NCBI RefSeq assembly: GCF_014058685.1
Contig: NZ_CP059055.1
Span: forward strand, 1,302,001 to 1,366,000
Reading direction: 5' to 3'
Length of the DNA: 64,000 nucleotides
DNA from: Lactobacillus johnsonii
GTDB lineage: Bacteria; Bacillota; Bacilli; Lactobacillales; Lactobacillaceae
Notes under the pieces: model-generated
What the model was told of the DNA's origin: nothing
Seen by the model: the letters and a program-made list of their open reading frames with translations, nothing else
Databases searched by the model: none
Part shown: positions 22,784-31,691 of the stretch, piece after piece
Layout: each line of letters begins with the position of its first letter
Numbering within the stretch: the first letter of the stretch is position 1
Translations under genes and position numbers: made by a program

Positions 22784-23683
22784 ATGAATAAAAAATGCTT
22801 AATGTGTGGAAAATCAAGTTTAACAAAGTTAAAACTAAAAGATGGTGTAGTTTGCTCAAAATGCCTAAAAAAATCTAATTGGGGTAAAGGCTGGGCAACT
22901 ACTCCTAATGCTGCTTTATTTTGGGCTAAAACTTTGACATTTAATGAGTTTCAAGAATTCCTTGCAAATGGTGGTAATTATAAAACTGCAACTCAAAATT
23001 GGATAAAAAAAAGAACAGCTAAAACTCAAGCTAAATCAGATAAAATTGTAGAAAACTCAAAGGAAAAATTGTCTAATATTGATAATAAGCAGGTAAATAC
23101 TCATTCATTAGATGATGCTATGGCACAAAATGAAACTGAAAAGATCCAGAAAATGGATACTTCAGAAAAGGTTAAACAAGAACTTATTGCTGCTAAGGTA
23201 TTCGATTTAACTTTCGTAAAGAAAGAGATTAAAGCTCTTCCAGAAGTATTAGATAATACTGAAACAATCAAATATGCTTGTTCAGGTGTCCTTGATGGTC
23301 ATACTTGGCTAGTAGTATGTACCAACAAAAGAGTTATCTTTTTAAACAAGAATATGATTGTTGGAATGGATCAGAAAGAGATTCCTCTCGCTGTGATTAA
23401 TGCAGTATCTTATAGCAAGCAATTTGTCTCTGGTACTGTATCAATCACTAATGGAGCTAATGTAACTGGAATTGAAAAAATTAACGCTGTGGCTGCTCCT
23501 ATCATGGCTAAAACTATCAGAGAACAAATGGCTGCAATTAAGTCTCCTACTCAATCTCAGACAGTAGTTCAATCTACTCCAGATGTTCCTGATGAAATTA
23601 GAAAATATAAGCAACTTTTAGATGATGATATTATCACTCAAGAAGAATTTGATGCAAAAAAGAAAGAATTACTTAATCTTTAA
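22784..23683 (+). CDS. zinc-ribbon / PH-like / SHOCT cargo protein
   Basis: About 300 residues. Order: a zinc ribbon with two CxxC pairs (KCLMCGKSS, VCSKCLKK), a polar linker, a bacterial PH-like domain (about residues 165-255, VCTNKRVIFLNKNMIVGMDQKEI), and a C-terminal SHOCT motif (IRKYKQLLDDDIITQEEFDAKKKELL). Related proteins are common between repressor and integrase in lactobacillus and staphylococcal prophages; their role is unknown. The start is probably ATG 22784 (MNKKCLMCG); an upstream in-frame ATG at 22766-22769 is possible. Confidence 0.7.
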   Translation: MNKKCLMCGKSSLTKLKLKDGVVCSKCLKKSNWGKGWATTPNAALFWAKTLTFNEFQEFLANGGNYKTATQNWIKKRTAKTQAKSDKIVENSKEKLSNIDNKQVNTHSLDDAMAQNETEKIQKMDTSEKVKQELIAAKVFDLTFVKKEIKALPEVLDNTETIKYACSGVLDGHTWLVVCTNKRVIFLNKNMIVGMDQKEIPLAVINAVSYSKQFVSGTVSITNGANVTGIEKINAVAAPIMAKTIREQMAAIKSPTQSQTVVQSTPDVPDEIRKYKQLLDDDIITQEEFDAKKKELLNL

Positions 23684-23704
23684 AAGCACATATAGGAGAC
23701 ATAA

Positions 23705-24106
23705 ATGAAAGTTAAATTTAAAGCAGTAATTACCTCTATAACAGCTACAGTAATTTTAGGTAGCTCTTTCCCCTTGATTCAAAAACATAGTTCACAAATT
23801 GTCGAAGCAAAGCAAAAATCTACCCATCATAAGAAAAAGGCTAAAACTAAAAAATCTAAAGATACCTTATTATCTAGAGCAAAAAAATTAAAGTATGGAA
23901 TGAAGTTAACTACAGTCAAAAAAATTATGAAAGTGAAACCAACTGAAGAAAATGAAGACGGTTTTGTAACCCTTACATATGGTAATGATAAAGTTATTCT
24001 TGGCTTTGATGAACATAATAAACTATCTAATGCTCCTGCAGGCGCCCCTCAGATTGCAAAACAAGGAGAAAAATATGCTCGTCAACATATAAGAAATAAG
24101 GATTAA
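23705..24106 (+). CDS. secreted small prophage protein with BLIP-like repeat
   Basis: 133 residues. A signal peptide (MKVKFKAVITSITATVILGSS...) is followed by a Lys/His-rich linker. One compact domain (LKYGMKLTTVKKIMKVKPT...LTYGNDKVILGF) resembles the small repeats of beta-lactamase-inhibitor-like / SmpA-type proteins. Probably exported, possibly a lysogenic conversion factor. It sits between the PH-like gene and integrase, one base before the integrase ATG. Confidence 0.6.
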   Translation: MKVKFKAVITSITATVILGSSFPLIQKHSSQIVEAKQKSTHHKKKAKTKKSKDTLLSRAKKLKYGMKLTTVKKIMKVKPTEENEDGFVTLTYGNDKVILGFDEHNKLSNAPAGAPQIAKQGEKYARQHIRNKD

Positions 24107-24107
24107 A

Positions 24108-25217
24108 ATGGCACGAATAAGAAAACGGGGAAAGAAATGGACGGCAGAGGTATCATGGTACATTAATAACGAGCGACAGTATAAATCCAAAGGTGGGTTC
24201 GAAACTAAGCGAGACGCTCAAAAATGGGCTAATGAGATGGAAGTAGCTAAAGATGACGAACAAATCTCTAATAAAGACCCCATTTTTGCTGAATATTTTA
24301 AAATTTGGTACGAAACCTTTAAAATTACTGGTAAATCAAATAATACTAAAAGACGCTATGCTAGAATCTATGATCTAATTAAGTTAAATTTTCCTGACGT
24401 AAAAATCTCTAAAATGAATCGTCTTAAATATCAGAAATTTATAAACGATTACGGATCTAACCACGCTAAAGATACTGTAAAAAAAACGCATGGATCAATT
24501 AGATCATGCGTTAAAGATGCAATCAGCGAAGGAATTATAAGGAAGAACTTCACTGACAGAATTAATTTAGTTTGGAATGAAGAAAAAAATAGAAAAATTG
24601 ATTATTTAAACTTTGCCCAAGTCCAATTGCTAGTTAAATCTCTTTTAAATGGCATTAAGCCATCTTATATAAGCAGATATATGCTTCTAACTATAATTTA
24701 TACTGGAATGCGTCCGGGAGAAATCAGAGTGCTTACATGGCATGATATAGATTTTAAAAATCAGCAAATCCACATAACTAAGTCATGGGACTATGATAAT
24801 AATAAAATTGTTAATTATGACTCAGACGAGATTAACAAGGAAACTAAAAATCGCTCTTCTACCCGTGTTATAGCTGTAGATCATAAGTTACTTGATATTC
24901 TACTCCAACTTAAAGAAAATGGAACTGAGAGACTATTTATTAACAATGATGGCACTATTCCAACATCAACTGCTGTGAATAAAGTTTTACGCAAACACTT
25001 AAAGAAACTAAATATCGAAAAAGAAGGTTTTCACTTCCATAGTTTGCGACATACACACGTTGCAATGCTACTTTTTAAAGGAGTGGATTTATATTCTATC
25101 AGTAAACGGTTAGGACACTCCAATATGAGTATAACTGCTTCCACTTATGCATATATGTTGGACGAACTAAAACAAAAATCAGACAAACAAATAATCAATA
25201 TTTTGGACGAAATTTAG
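24108..25217 (+). CDS. int: phage tyrosine integrase
   Basis: 369-residue site-specific recombinase. Order: N-terminal arm-binding domain (RKRGKKWTAEVSWYIN), SAM-like core-binding domain, and catalytic domain with Arg in GMRPGEIRVL, HxxR in FHSLRHTHV, His in LGHSNMSI and Tyr in TYAYM. The gene points at the tmRNA 3' end about 73 bases away, marking that as its integration site. It appears intact. Confidence 0.95.
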   Translation: MARIRKRGKKWTAEVSWYINNERQYKSKGGFETKRDAQKWANEMEVAKDDEQISNKDPIFAEYFKIWYETFKITGKSNNTKRRYARIYDLIKLNFPDVKISKMNRLKYQKFINDYGSNHAKDTVKKTHGSIRSCVKDAISEGIIRKNFTDRINLVWNEEKNRKIDYLNFAQVQLLVKSLLNGIKPSYISRYMLLTIIYTGMRPGEIRVLTWHDIDFKNQQIHITKSWDYDNNKIVNYDSDEINKETKNRSSTRVIAVDHKLLDILLQLKENGTERLFINNDGTIPTSTAVNKVLRKHLKKLNIEKEGFHFHSLRHTHVAMLLFKGVDLYSISKRLGHSNMSITASTYAYMLDELKQKSDKQIINILDEI

Positions 25218-25223
25218 ACCTTA

Positions 25224-25242
25224 GCGGTCAAATGGCGGTCAA
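25224..25242 (+). promoter_or_regulatory. paired GCGGTCAA repeats, putative integrase arm sites
   Basis: GCGGTCAA occurs at 25224-25231 and 25235-25242, 11 bp apart, between the integrase stop and the attachment region. Integrases of this class bind short direct repeats near att; binding here is inferred. Confidence 0.5.
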
Positions 25243-25250
25243 GATAAAAT

Positions 25251-25285
25251 AAAAAGCCTGTAGGATCAATACCTACAGGCTTTTA
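25251..25285. terminator. terminator shared by tmRNA and integrase
   Basis: Stem AAAAGCCTGTAGG / CCTACAGGCTTTT around a short loop, with T-rich ends on both strands. It lies between the convergent integrase and tmRNA genes. Confidence 0.85.
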
Positions 25286-25289
25286 TTAA

Positions 25290-25653
25290 TGGAGATGAGG
25301 GGAATTGAACCCCTGTCCAAACGTATTTCGTCGTTAACATCTACGATCATAGTTATATTACTTAAAATTCGCTTTGATAAAACGCCATATAACAGGGCTA
25401 AACTATCAAAACTAACCTAAGAATCTTATTTCTAACTATTAAGGTAAGTAGTTAAACGTAGCTCGTTAAATGGTAAGACCCGTAGATAGACACGAGCAAT
25501 CCATCTTTGGATCACGCAGGCTGACTAAGCAGCTACTGCGTAAGAATTTTCGTTATTTGCAGTTATAATTTAACTGTGACGTTTTTAACGTAGACGTGAC
25601 CTACGAATCGCAGTCAACGCGAATCTACGCCTGTCGAATCCCAAAACATCCCC
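25290..25653 (-). ncRNA. ssrA: transfer-messenger RNA (tmRNA)
   Basis: 364-nt ribosome rescue RNA. The 5' GGGGATG pairs with 3' CATCTCC, then discriminator A, and the T arm GGGG...CCCC has loop TTCAATT. The tag frame at 25525-25560 encodes ANNENSYAVAA then TAG. The partner SmpB is encoded at 54807-55262. The prophage integrase targets its 3' end, as many phages do, and the tmRNA sequence remains complete. Confidence 0.95.
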
Positions 25654-25709
25654 AGATGTTTCAATGATATCACAGTCCCTATTAAAATGCTATAACTTTG
25701 ATTTTAACC

Positions 25710-26918
25710 TTATTTGTTTAACTTATCTAATTTTGCTAAACGAACAACATCACGTGCAATCATTAATTCTTCATTTGTTGGAACAATCATAGCAGTAATT
25801 TTTGAATTTGGTGTAGTAATCACACCCTCATGATTAGCTTTGTTGGCTTCTTCATCATATTCAAGACCAAGCCAAGTAAGACCATCCATAATTTGCTTTC
25901 TTACACTTGCATCATGTTCCCCAATGCCTGCTGTAAAGACTAAAACATCTAATCCGCCCATTTCAGTCATGTAGGCACCAATATAACGAACAATTCGATT
26001 AATGAATATATCTTTTGTAAGTTGAGCCTGCTTATCACCATTTTTGATAGCTTTTTCAATATCTCTCATATCTGGTGAAATTCCTGAAAGACCCAATAAA
26101 CCAGATTCGGTATTCAACATCTTGATAACTTCGTTAAAACTAGTGATGTTTCCCTTTTTCATAATAAATTGAAGTAAAGAAGGATCTACATCACCACTTC
26201 TCGTACTCATCGTGATTCCTGCAACAGGACTAAATCCCATTGAAGTATCAAAAGATTTTCCATCTTTAATAGCAGTAACTGATGCACCACTACCCAAGTG
26301 ACAAAGAACCATCTTCAAGTCCTCAACTGGTTTATTTAAAAGATCAGCGGTACGACGTGATACATAGCGTGCAGAAGTACCGTGTGCACCATATTTTCTA
26401 GCACGGAACTTTTCGTAATACTTATAAGGAACAGAATATAAGTATTGAACTGGATCTAATGATTGGTGAAATGACGTATCAAAAACAGCGACTTCTGGTA
26501 CATTAGGCAAAACTTTCATGAAGGCATAAATACCATCTGCCTCAGCTGGGTTATGTAAAGGCGCATAGTCACTCATATTATAAATTTTCCAAAGATTATC
26601 TTCAGTAATTACTGTACTATCAGTAAATTCTTCTCCACCAGCAACTACACGGTGACCTACGCCCGCAATATCTTCTAAGGAATCAATAACATTATATTCT
26701 TTAAGCCAGCTAAGTAACTTTTGAACAGCTTCTTCTTGGTTAGCAATATCACTTTGTTCATCATGTTGACTGCCATCAGCTAAAGTCATAGTAAAAACAG
26801 AGCCTGGTAATCCTACCCGGTCAGCCATACCAGATGCAATTACTTCTTCATTATCAAGAGAAAATAATTTGTACTTAAATGATGAACTACCTGAATTTAC
26901 TGCTAAAACTTTTTTCAT
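25710..26918 (-). CDS. ackA: acetate kinase
   Basis: 402-residue cytoplasmic enzyme making ATP and acetate from acetyl phosphate, or the reverse. Motifs: VNSGSSSFKYKLF at the start, GHRVVAGGEEF, FDTSFHQSL, CHLGSGASV and TMSTRSGDVDP. Its partner, phosphotransacetylase, is encoded separately at 49042. It lies 25 bases downstream of a methylase gene, the usual ytxK-ackA neighbourhood of Bacilli. Confidence 0.96.
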   Translation of the reverse strand: MKKVLAVNSGSSSFKYKLFSLDNEEVIASGMADRVGLPGSVFTMTLADGSQHDEQSDIANQEEAVQKLLSWLKEYNVIDSLEDIAGVGHRVVAGGEEFTDSTVITEDNLWKIYNMSDYAPLHNPAEADGIYAFMKVLPNVPEVAVFDTSFHQSLDPVQYLYSVPYKYYEKFRARKYGAHGTSARYVSRRTADLLNKPVEDLKMVLCHLGSGASVTAIKDGKSFDTSMGFSPVAGITMSTRSGDVDPSLLQFIMKKGNITSFNEVIKMLNTESGLLGLSGISPDMRDIEKAIKNGDKQAQLTKDIFINRIVRYIGAYMTEMGGLDVLVFTAGIGEHDASVRKQIMDGLTWLGLEYDEEANKANHEGVITTPNSKITAMIVPTNEELMIARDVVRLAKLDKLNK

Positions 26919-26943
26919 ATATATACCTCACATACTTATAAAA

Positions 26944-27945
26944 TTAATCTTTATTTTTATGATACCAATCATTTAACTTCATATTAAATGCTACTAAAGA
27001 TTCTGGTCCTTTTAGTGAATCTAATTTAGCTACCAGTACTTCCCGCTCCACAGCATGATCTCCATGATTTTGGAAAACTAAAATTGATTTTTGCTGAATT
27101 TGGTTTGAAAACATATTATCTGGCAAATCTACAATAGCTTGAATATTAACTTTTTTTGCTAACCAAGTCATGAATTCAGTAGAGCCTTTGCCAGTAAATA
27201 GTAATCGTGGTACCACTAAAAATGCAAAGCCATCTCTCTTAAGATTATTTACAAGTTGCTCAATAAACAAAGTATGGGCAAATGAATGTCCTTCTTTTGC
27301 ATGATTTTCATAGCGTTGAGCATTATTATCTAGTGGATAGTAACCTACCGGTAGATCACTTAAGACAACATCAGCCTTTTCAATCATCCATGGATCTAAT
27401 GCATCTTGGCAATACAAATCAATCTTTAAATCTTCAAGATGCGCACCAATATCAGCCAAGTCTAAGAGAGATTCCTCGTTATCAATTCCAATTAGATTGT
27501 AATTATTTTGAGAATGATTCTCTTGTATTAACTGTCTAATTACTGAATAAAGTAAGTTTCCAGTCCCAATAGCTGGATCAACTACAGTTTTTTTACCAGT
27601 AGGAACAATTTTTTGCCAAATCAAAGCAATTATTGTAGCAACTACTGAGGGGGTAGGCATTAAGTTATAGTCACTAGCATCTTGAGTAATTGCCTTTAAA
27701 GCTAATAAAGTAAATATCTGTACTTTCAATGCACGTGGCAAATTATCATAATCTAATTGACGATATTCTTCAGTCAATTCAGCTACAGTTTCCTTATCTG
27801 GAGCACCTGACTCAACTTTGATCTTTCCGTTTTCTAAATTATCAAAGGTTTCCGTCAATGCAGATGAAAAAGAAACATTAAGAGCCTTTTGTAAATGCTC
27901 AATAGCTGTCTGAAATTTTGGATACAATTCTTCTACTTTTTGCAT
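26944..27945 (-). CDS. YtxK-like class I SAM-dependent methyltransferase
   Basis: 333 residues resembling the N6-adenine DNA methylase fold. The SAM site is VVDPAIGTGNLLYSVI. The NPPY-like motif reads SDLPVGYY, so the classic Asn-Pro-Pro-Tyr is not conserved and the substrate is uncertain. It lies between comG and ackA, as in many lactobacilli and in Bacillus (ytxK). No restriction partner is seen. Confidence 0.8.
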   Translation of the reverse strand: MQKVEELYPKFQTAIEHLQKALNVSFSSALTETFDNLENGKIKVESGAPDKETVAELTEEYRQLDYDNLPRALKVQIFTLLALKAITQDASDYNLMPTPSVVATIIALIWQKIVPTGKKTVVDPAIGTGNLLYSVIRQLIQENHSQNNYNLIGIDNEESLLDLADIGAHLEDLKIDLYCQDALDPWMIEKADVVLSDLPVGYYPLDNNAQRYENHAKEGHSFAHTLFIEQLVNNLKRDGFAFLVVPRLLFTGKGSTEFMTWLAKKVNIQAIVDLPDNMFSNQIQQKSILVFQNHGDHAVEREVLVAKLDSLKGPESLVAFNMKLNDWYHKNKD

Positions 27946-28014
27946 TTTTCTTCCTTCTTTAATATTCCTTCTAATATTCTATAGGTATCCTCAAATACTA
28001 GCAAGCACTCCTTA

Positions 28015-28173
28015 TTACTTAGAGAAATAATTTATTAAAGAAAGATTGCTTTCCATATTTTCAGTAAAAGTATGCTGGTACATTAACGTAAAAGTAATAC
28101 AGATATTAATAAGCAGTAAACTACTAACCAAAGCACTCCCGTTTACTCGATTAACTCTTTTTTTCTTTCTCAT
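28015..28173 (-). CDS. comGG: ComGG-like small competence protein
   Basis: 52 residues. ATG 28173 overlaps the end of comGF in another frame. A basic start (MRKKKRVNRVNGSALVSSLL) and one hydrophobic span match minor pilin-like ComGG proteins, which are poorly conserved. It is the last gene of the comG operon, so assignment rests mainly on position. Confidence 0.6.
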   Translation of the reverse strand: MRKKKRVNRVNGSALVSSLLLINICITFTLMYQHTFTENMESNLSLINYFSK

Positions 28174-28654
28174 CAACTGGATTCACTTCCTTTTTTTCTG
28201 GTAAATCTGTTTTAAAATACATTTCACTTTGTCTACCATCTTTTTCAGTTATCAGGATTGTAAATGAATCTTTTGACGTAGAACATCTAATTTTTTTAAC
28301 TTTAAAAAGTAGAGGCATATGTCCACCCTCATCTGTCCGCATTCTTAAAGTATCATTTGAGCTCAAATCAATCACATATGTCTCGTAAGTCGGATCATTC
28401 TTCTTTTTATCAGAAAATTTTCTGAGAATAATTTTAGTTGGGTCTGATCCAGTTGTACTTACTTCAACATGCCCACTTTCTTTTAAAAAATTATTTACTT
28501 GTACATAACTATATGCAATTTCATTTATTCCACTTTTTTGATGATTAATTTTTCTAAGTGTATTTACGAGTCCAAAAAGTATTTGCGCACATAAAATCGT
28601 AACCGCAATTGCAAAAACTGCCTCTAATAAAGTAAAACCTTTTATTCTTTTCAT
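28151..28654 (-). CDS. comGF: ComGF-like competence pseudopilin
   Basis: 167 residues. A short basic leader and KGFTLLEAVFAIAVT give a type IV prepilin cleavage site after Gly, followed by a hydrophobic helix. It is a minor pseudopilin of the DNA-uptake apparatus by position and motif. It lies five bases from comGE and overlaps comGG. Confidence 0.8.
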   Translation of the reverse strand: MKRIKGFTLLEAVFAIAVTILCAQILFGLVNTLRKINHQKSGINEIAYSYVQVNNFLKESGHVEVSTTGSDPTKIILRKFSDKKKNDPTYETYVIDLSSNDTLRMRTDEGGHMPLLFKVKKIRCSTSKDSFTILITEKDGRQSEMYFKTDLPEKKEVNPVDEKEKKS

Positions 28655-28659
28655 TATTT

Positions 28660-28878
28660 TTACCTATGATAGACATGATCATGGACTAATAATGTTTTCT
28701 TATCACTATGTTTAAAAATATATTCAGCATAGGACTTATCTACTCTTTTTTCAATTTGTTTTTCCGTTTGCCTATTTTGCTTAAGTGTCAAGCCCAATAA
28801 AATCACTCCCAAACAAGCAATTGTAAATCCTAAACATGCTTCCCAGAAAATAAATCCTTTTATTTTTTTATTCTTCAA
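28660..28878 (-). CDS. comGE: ComGE-like competence pseudopilin
   Basis: 72 residues, starting KIKGFIFWEACLGFTIACLG, an atypical but recognisable prepilin motif (Glu at +5 after the cleavage Gly). It overlaps comGD. Minor pseudopilin role inferred from operon order. Confidence 0.75.
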   Translation of the reverse strand: MKNKKIKGFIFWEACLGFTIACLGVILLGLTLKQNRQTEKQIEKRVDKSYAEYIFKHSDKKTLLVHDHVYHR

Positions 28879-29284
28879 CCATTCTTCCCCATGTCATTTG
28901 TATTTTTATTTTCTTTTCTTTCTTACCATTCTTAATGGTAATCGTCCGTGGTGAAATTGTTCCACGATTGCTAATGTAAAGATTATCAAAATTGTAAACC
29001 CTAATATGTTTATCTAAATAAACTTGCAAAACCTTATGAGGTTCCTTTATTTGAATCGAAGAATTATTATCAAAATATGACAAAAAATATGACTTCTTTT
29101 TTACTGTTGCTAGATGTAAATACTTATTAATGGTAGATTTCACTTGACGTGTACTATTATCTAAAACCACCTGCTCCTTGATATTCTTGACATAAAGCGT
29201 TGGCATCAAGACTAGAAGACAAACCACTGCTAATGTAACTACTGTTTCAATTAATGTAAATCCTCTCGTTTTTTTGAAAATCAT
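28868..29284 (-). CDS. comGD: ComGD-like competence pseudopilin
   Basis: 138 residues with RGFTLIETVVTLAVVCLL, a classic prepilin N-terminus. The soluble C-terminal part is beta-rich. It overlaps comGC by four bases and comGE by eleven, so translation is coupled. Confidence 0.85.
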   Translation of the reverse strand: MIFKKTRGFTLIETVVTLAVVCLLVLMPTLYVKNIKEQVVLDNSTRQVKSTINKYLHLATVKKKSYFLSYFDNNSSIQIKEPHKVLQVYLDKHIRVYNFDNLYISNRGTISPRTITIKNGKKEKKIKIQMTWGRMVEE

Positions 29285-29577
29285 TTTTGTGGTAATTTTT
29301 CATATCTTTCTTTTTGCTTTTGAGAAATATACTCTTTCTTTACAAGTTCTTCTAAGGAAGTTCCATCTCCATTATCTTCAGCAAGCTGTCTTTGTGTCTC
29401 AATTGTTGTTCTTAAAGCCTCATCAGTCTTACTCGTAGCTCTATCTTTTTGTTTGCTTAGTCCGGGCACAATCAGCAAAATTAGCATTGCAATGATCGCA
29501 ATTACAATTACCATTTCTACTAAAGTAAATCCTTTTACTTGCTTATTTTTTATAATAAATTGTTTTAATTTTTTCAT
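29281..29577 (-). CDS. comGC: ComGC major competence pseudopilin
   Basis: 98 residues. The leader ends in VKGFTLVEMVIVIAIIAML, an ideal prepilin site. ComGC is the main subunit of the competence pilus that captures DNA. Small size and position after comGB fit. The maturing prepilin peptidase (ComC) is not in this window. Confidence 0.92.
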   Translation of the reverse strand: MKKLKQFIIKNKQVKGFTLVEMVIVIAIIAMLILLIVPGLSKQKDRATSKTDEALRTTIETQRQLAEDNGDGTSLEELVKKEYISQKQKERYEKLPQK

Positions 29578-29589
29578 TTTATTTTTCCT

Positions 29590-30591
29590 CTACATAGTTT
29601 CCATTAAGTGATACATCGGCATTAATATCTTTAAATACATCCCTAAAATACAAATCCCAATAAAAATAAAGCATATCGGTTGGATATTGAGAATTAGGCT
29701 ATTCAATTTTAGATTCAGTTCATAAAAAAGTGTCTTGCTAAGCAATAAGGCACGTTTTCCAATTTCCTTTCTAGTTGTTCCAGTTTCTAGAAGCATGACC
29801 AAATTATTAGGTATGAAAAATTCTTGCTCAATAATTTCTTTAATTTCAGTACCCTTTTCTAGTTGATCTTTTACTTTTACCCCGATAACTTGTTGTAATG
29901 ACCTATCAGGTTGCATAGCAGTAAGTTGACAGATTTTTTGTAGTGAAAAACCATTAATTAATAAAACTGCTAAATCAGACACAACTAGATAATGAACATA
30001 TAACCGTAAAACAGCTCCAATCATAGGTAAATTTGTTAGTTTTTTAAGAGCATAATAATCTTGTTTATTAAGTAATCTAATTGTTTTACTAATAAAAAAT
30101 ACTGCTGTAATAACCAAAAGTATCAGGCCACCAAGCATTACATTACTAGTCAAGTCATTATCAGACATTTCTGTTTTTAGAAATGTTTGCATACAAATTA
30201 GCAAAGTAACCATCATCCCAACCAAAAGCGCGGGATAGGCTAATTCTCCTTTTAACTTCTTTAATTGCTTATTCTTTAATCGAATAAGTTTACTCATTTG
30301 ATCTAAGCAAGATAATAGATTTCCATCAATAACTGCTAGATTTATTTGGGCAGCTAGAGTGCTAGAAAATCCCACTTCCTGCAGTACGTCTCCCAACTGG
30401 CTTCCTTCTTCTACTCGCTGATTTACATAAAGAAGTTGACGAGAATTACCCCTCCAAATTTTTGGTAATAGTCTCAAACTAGCATTCAAGGAATATCCAT
30501 TAATTAAAGCCTGCCTTAAATAATCAATAAAAATCAATTGGTCAGCACTATTTAACTTATCCTTCTTCAAAAAGTTGCTGAGTTTTTTCAC
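29590..30591 (-). CDS. comGB: ComGB competence pilus platform protein
   Basis: 333-residue polytopic membrane protein of the type II secretion F / PilC family. It has hydrophobic spans near residues 120-140, 150-170 and 305-325. It anchors the pilus assembly ATPase. It overlaps the end of comGA by 35 bases. Confidence 0.88.
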   Translation of the reverse strand: MKKLSNFLKKDKLNSADQLIFIDYLRQALINGYSLNASLRLLPKIWRGNSRQLLYVNQRVEEGSQLGDVLQEVGFSSTLAAQINLAVIDGNLLSCLDQMSKLIRLKNKQLKKLKGELAYPALLVGMMVTLLICMQTFLKTEMSDNDLTSNVMLGGLILLVITAVFFISKTIRLLNKQDYYALKKLTNLPMIGAVLRLYVHYLVVSDLAVLLINGFSLQKICQLTAMQPDRSLQQVIGVKVKDQLEKGTEIKEIIEQEFFIPNNLVMLLETGTTRKEIGKRALLLSKTLFYELNLKLNSLILNIQPICFIFIGICILGMYLKILMPMYHLMETM

Positions 30592-31573
30592 TAATTTTTC
30601 CTCGTTTTACTAATTGATTTAAACTATTCTGCCAATCATGCAAATTACCACGTTTATCGTTATTAGTGATTGCTTGATTAAGCATTTCTCCATATCCAAT
30701 ATCCATTAAACAAGCAACATCATTTTTATCTTTTATAGGTAATAACCGTTGATAGGAAACCGCCGTTAAGCAATTACTCAGTTCATCTTTAGTAATACCT
30801 AATCCTTCAAGACGCGATATTGTTTGCAAAGCCGTCTTAGCATGAATAGTAGCTAAAACTAAATGTCCGCTCAGGGCAGCATTAATACTGATTTTTGCTG
30901 TTTCTTGATCTCGAATTTCACCAATAATTAAAATATCCGGTCTATGCCGTAAAGCTGCTTTCAACAAATCGGGATATGTAATCCCCGCAATTAGATTCAC
31001 CTGCGTCTGTAAGAAGTCTGGATTCCACACTTCAACTGGATCTTCAATAGTCATTACAACTTTATTTTTTCCAATCACTTGCGCTAACTCATACATGGTT
31101 GAAGTTTTTCCCGATCCTGTTGGCCCACTTGTAACTATTAATCCACGTTGATTGGTAAGTTTTTTAATTAAATTAAACTGCTCCGGAAGAAAATAATTAT
31201 TATTCTTTTCTCCATAAATCAACCTAACTACTAAAGATTCAGCTCCGGCAAATTCTCCAACACTAGAAAAACGTAAAAATATCTTTTTTCTTTTAAACTC
31301 GGTCTGATACGCTCCTACCTGGGGTCTACGCCGTTCAGAAATATCCATCTGTGCTTGAAACTTAAAATAATTTAAGAGCTCTCTTCCACCATGTCGACTT
31401 AACTCTTGAATTTTATCTAAACCCATTGCAGTTCGAATTTTTACCTCGTATCCATTGATAATAGGAAAGATAAAAATATCACTAGCATGTCTTTCAATCG
31501 CCTCTTCTAAAATTCTTTCCGACATCTCATTCACTCTTAATCCCTCCTTTACTCTATATTTATTAGTACGCAA
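30557..31573 (-). CDS. comGA: ComGA pilus assembly ATPase
   Basis: 338-residue GspE/PilB-type ATPase. Walker A is TSGPTGSGKTS and the Walker B/His region is ILIIGEIRDQETA and LVLATIHAKTA. First gene of the comG operon. The protein powers pseudopilus assembly for DNA uptake. The start may be the in-frame ATG giving MSERILEEAIERHA (about 31528), since that is where related proteins begin. Confidence 0.9.
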   Translation of the reverse strand: MRTNKYRVKEGLRVNEMSERILEEAIERHASDIFIFPIINGYEVKIRTAMGLDKIQELSRHGGRELLNYFKFQAQMDISERRRPQVGAYQTEFKRKKIFLRFSSVGEFAGAESLVVRLIYGEKNNNYFLPEQFNLIKKLTNQRGLIVTSGPTGSGKTSTMYELAQVIGKNKVVMTIEDPVEVWNPDFLQTQVNLIAGITYPDLLKAALRHRPDILIIGEIRDQETAKISINAALSGHLVLATIHAKTALQTISRLEGLGITKDELSNCLTAVSYQRLLPIKDKNDVACLMDIGYGEMLNQAITNNDKRGNLHDWQNSLNQLVKRGKISEKTQQLFEEG

Positions 31574-31610
31574 AAAATCAAAATTATTTTTTATTATTCA
31601 AAATAATTTG

Positions 31611-31680
31611 CAAAAAAAATGGACTGACCTAAAGGTCAGTCCAAAAAAATAGACCTAAAATATAATTTTAGATCTATTTT
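31611..31680 (-). terminator. tandem terminators downstream of yebC
   Basis: Two hairpins in a row on the minus strand. AATAGATCTAAAAT / ATTTTAGGTCTATT is followed by T7, then TGGACTGACC / GGTCAGTCCA is followed by T8. They insulate comG from yebC. Confidence 0.85.
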
Positions 31681-31691
31681 GCGATAAATTA

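Larger units (their letters stand above)
6387..25290. mobile_element. defective prophage remnant at the tmRNA 3' end
   Basis: A block of about 18.9 kb of phage genes. The integrase abuts the tmRNA 3' end at the right, where integration is expected. A divergent repressor/Cro switch, an early and replication module and an ArpU-type regulator follow. A tRNA cluster, terS, terL and portal come next. The left end breaks inside the minor head gene and joins a host aminotransferase fragment. No capsid, tail, holin or lysin genes are seen, so it cannot form particles alone. Integration, immunity, replication and early packaging genes look intact. Confidence 0.92.

Noticed and set aside
26944-27945. 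Restriction-modification system
   Set aside because: The methylase-like gene has a non-standard NPPY motif, sits in the conserved comG-ackA context and has no restriction partner, so a YtxK-like housekeeping role is more likely.
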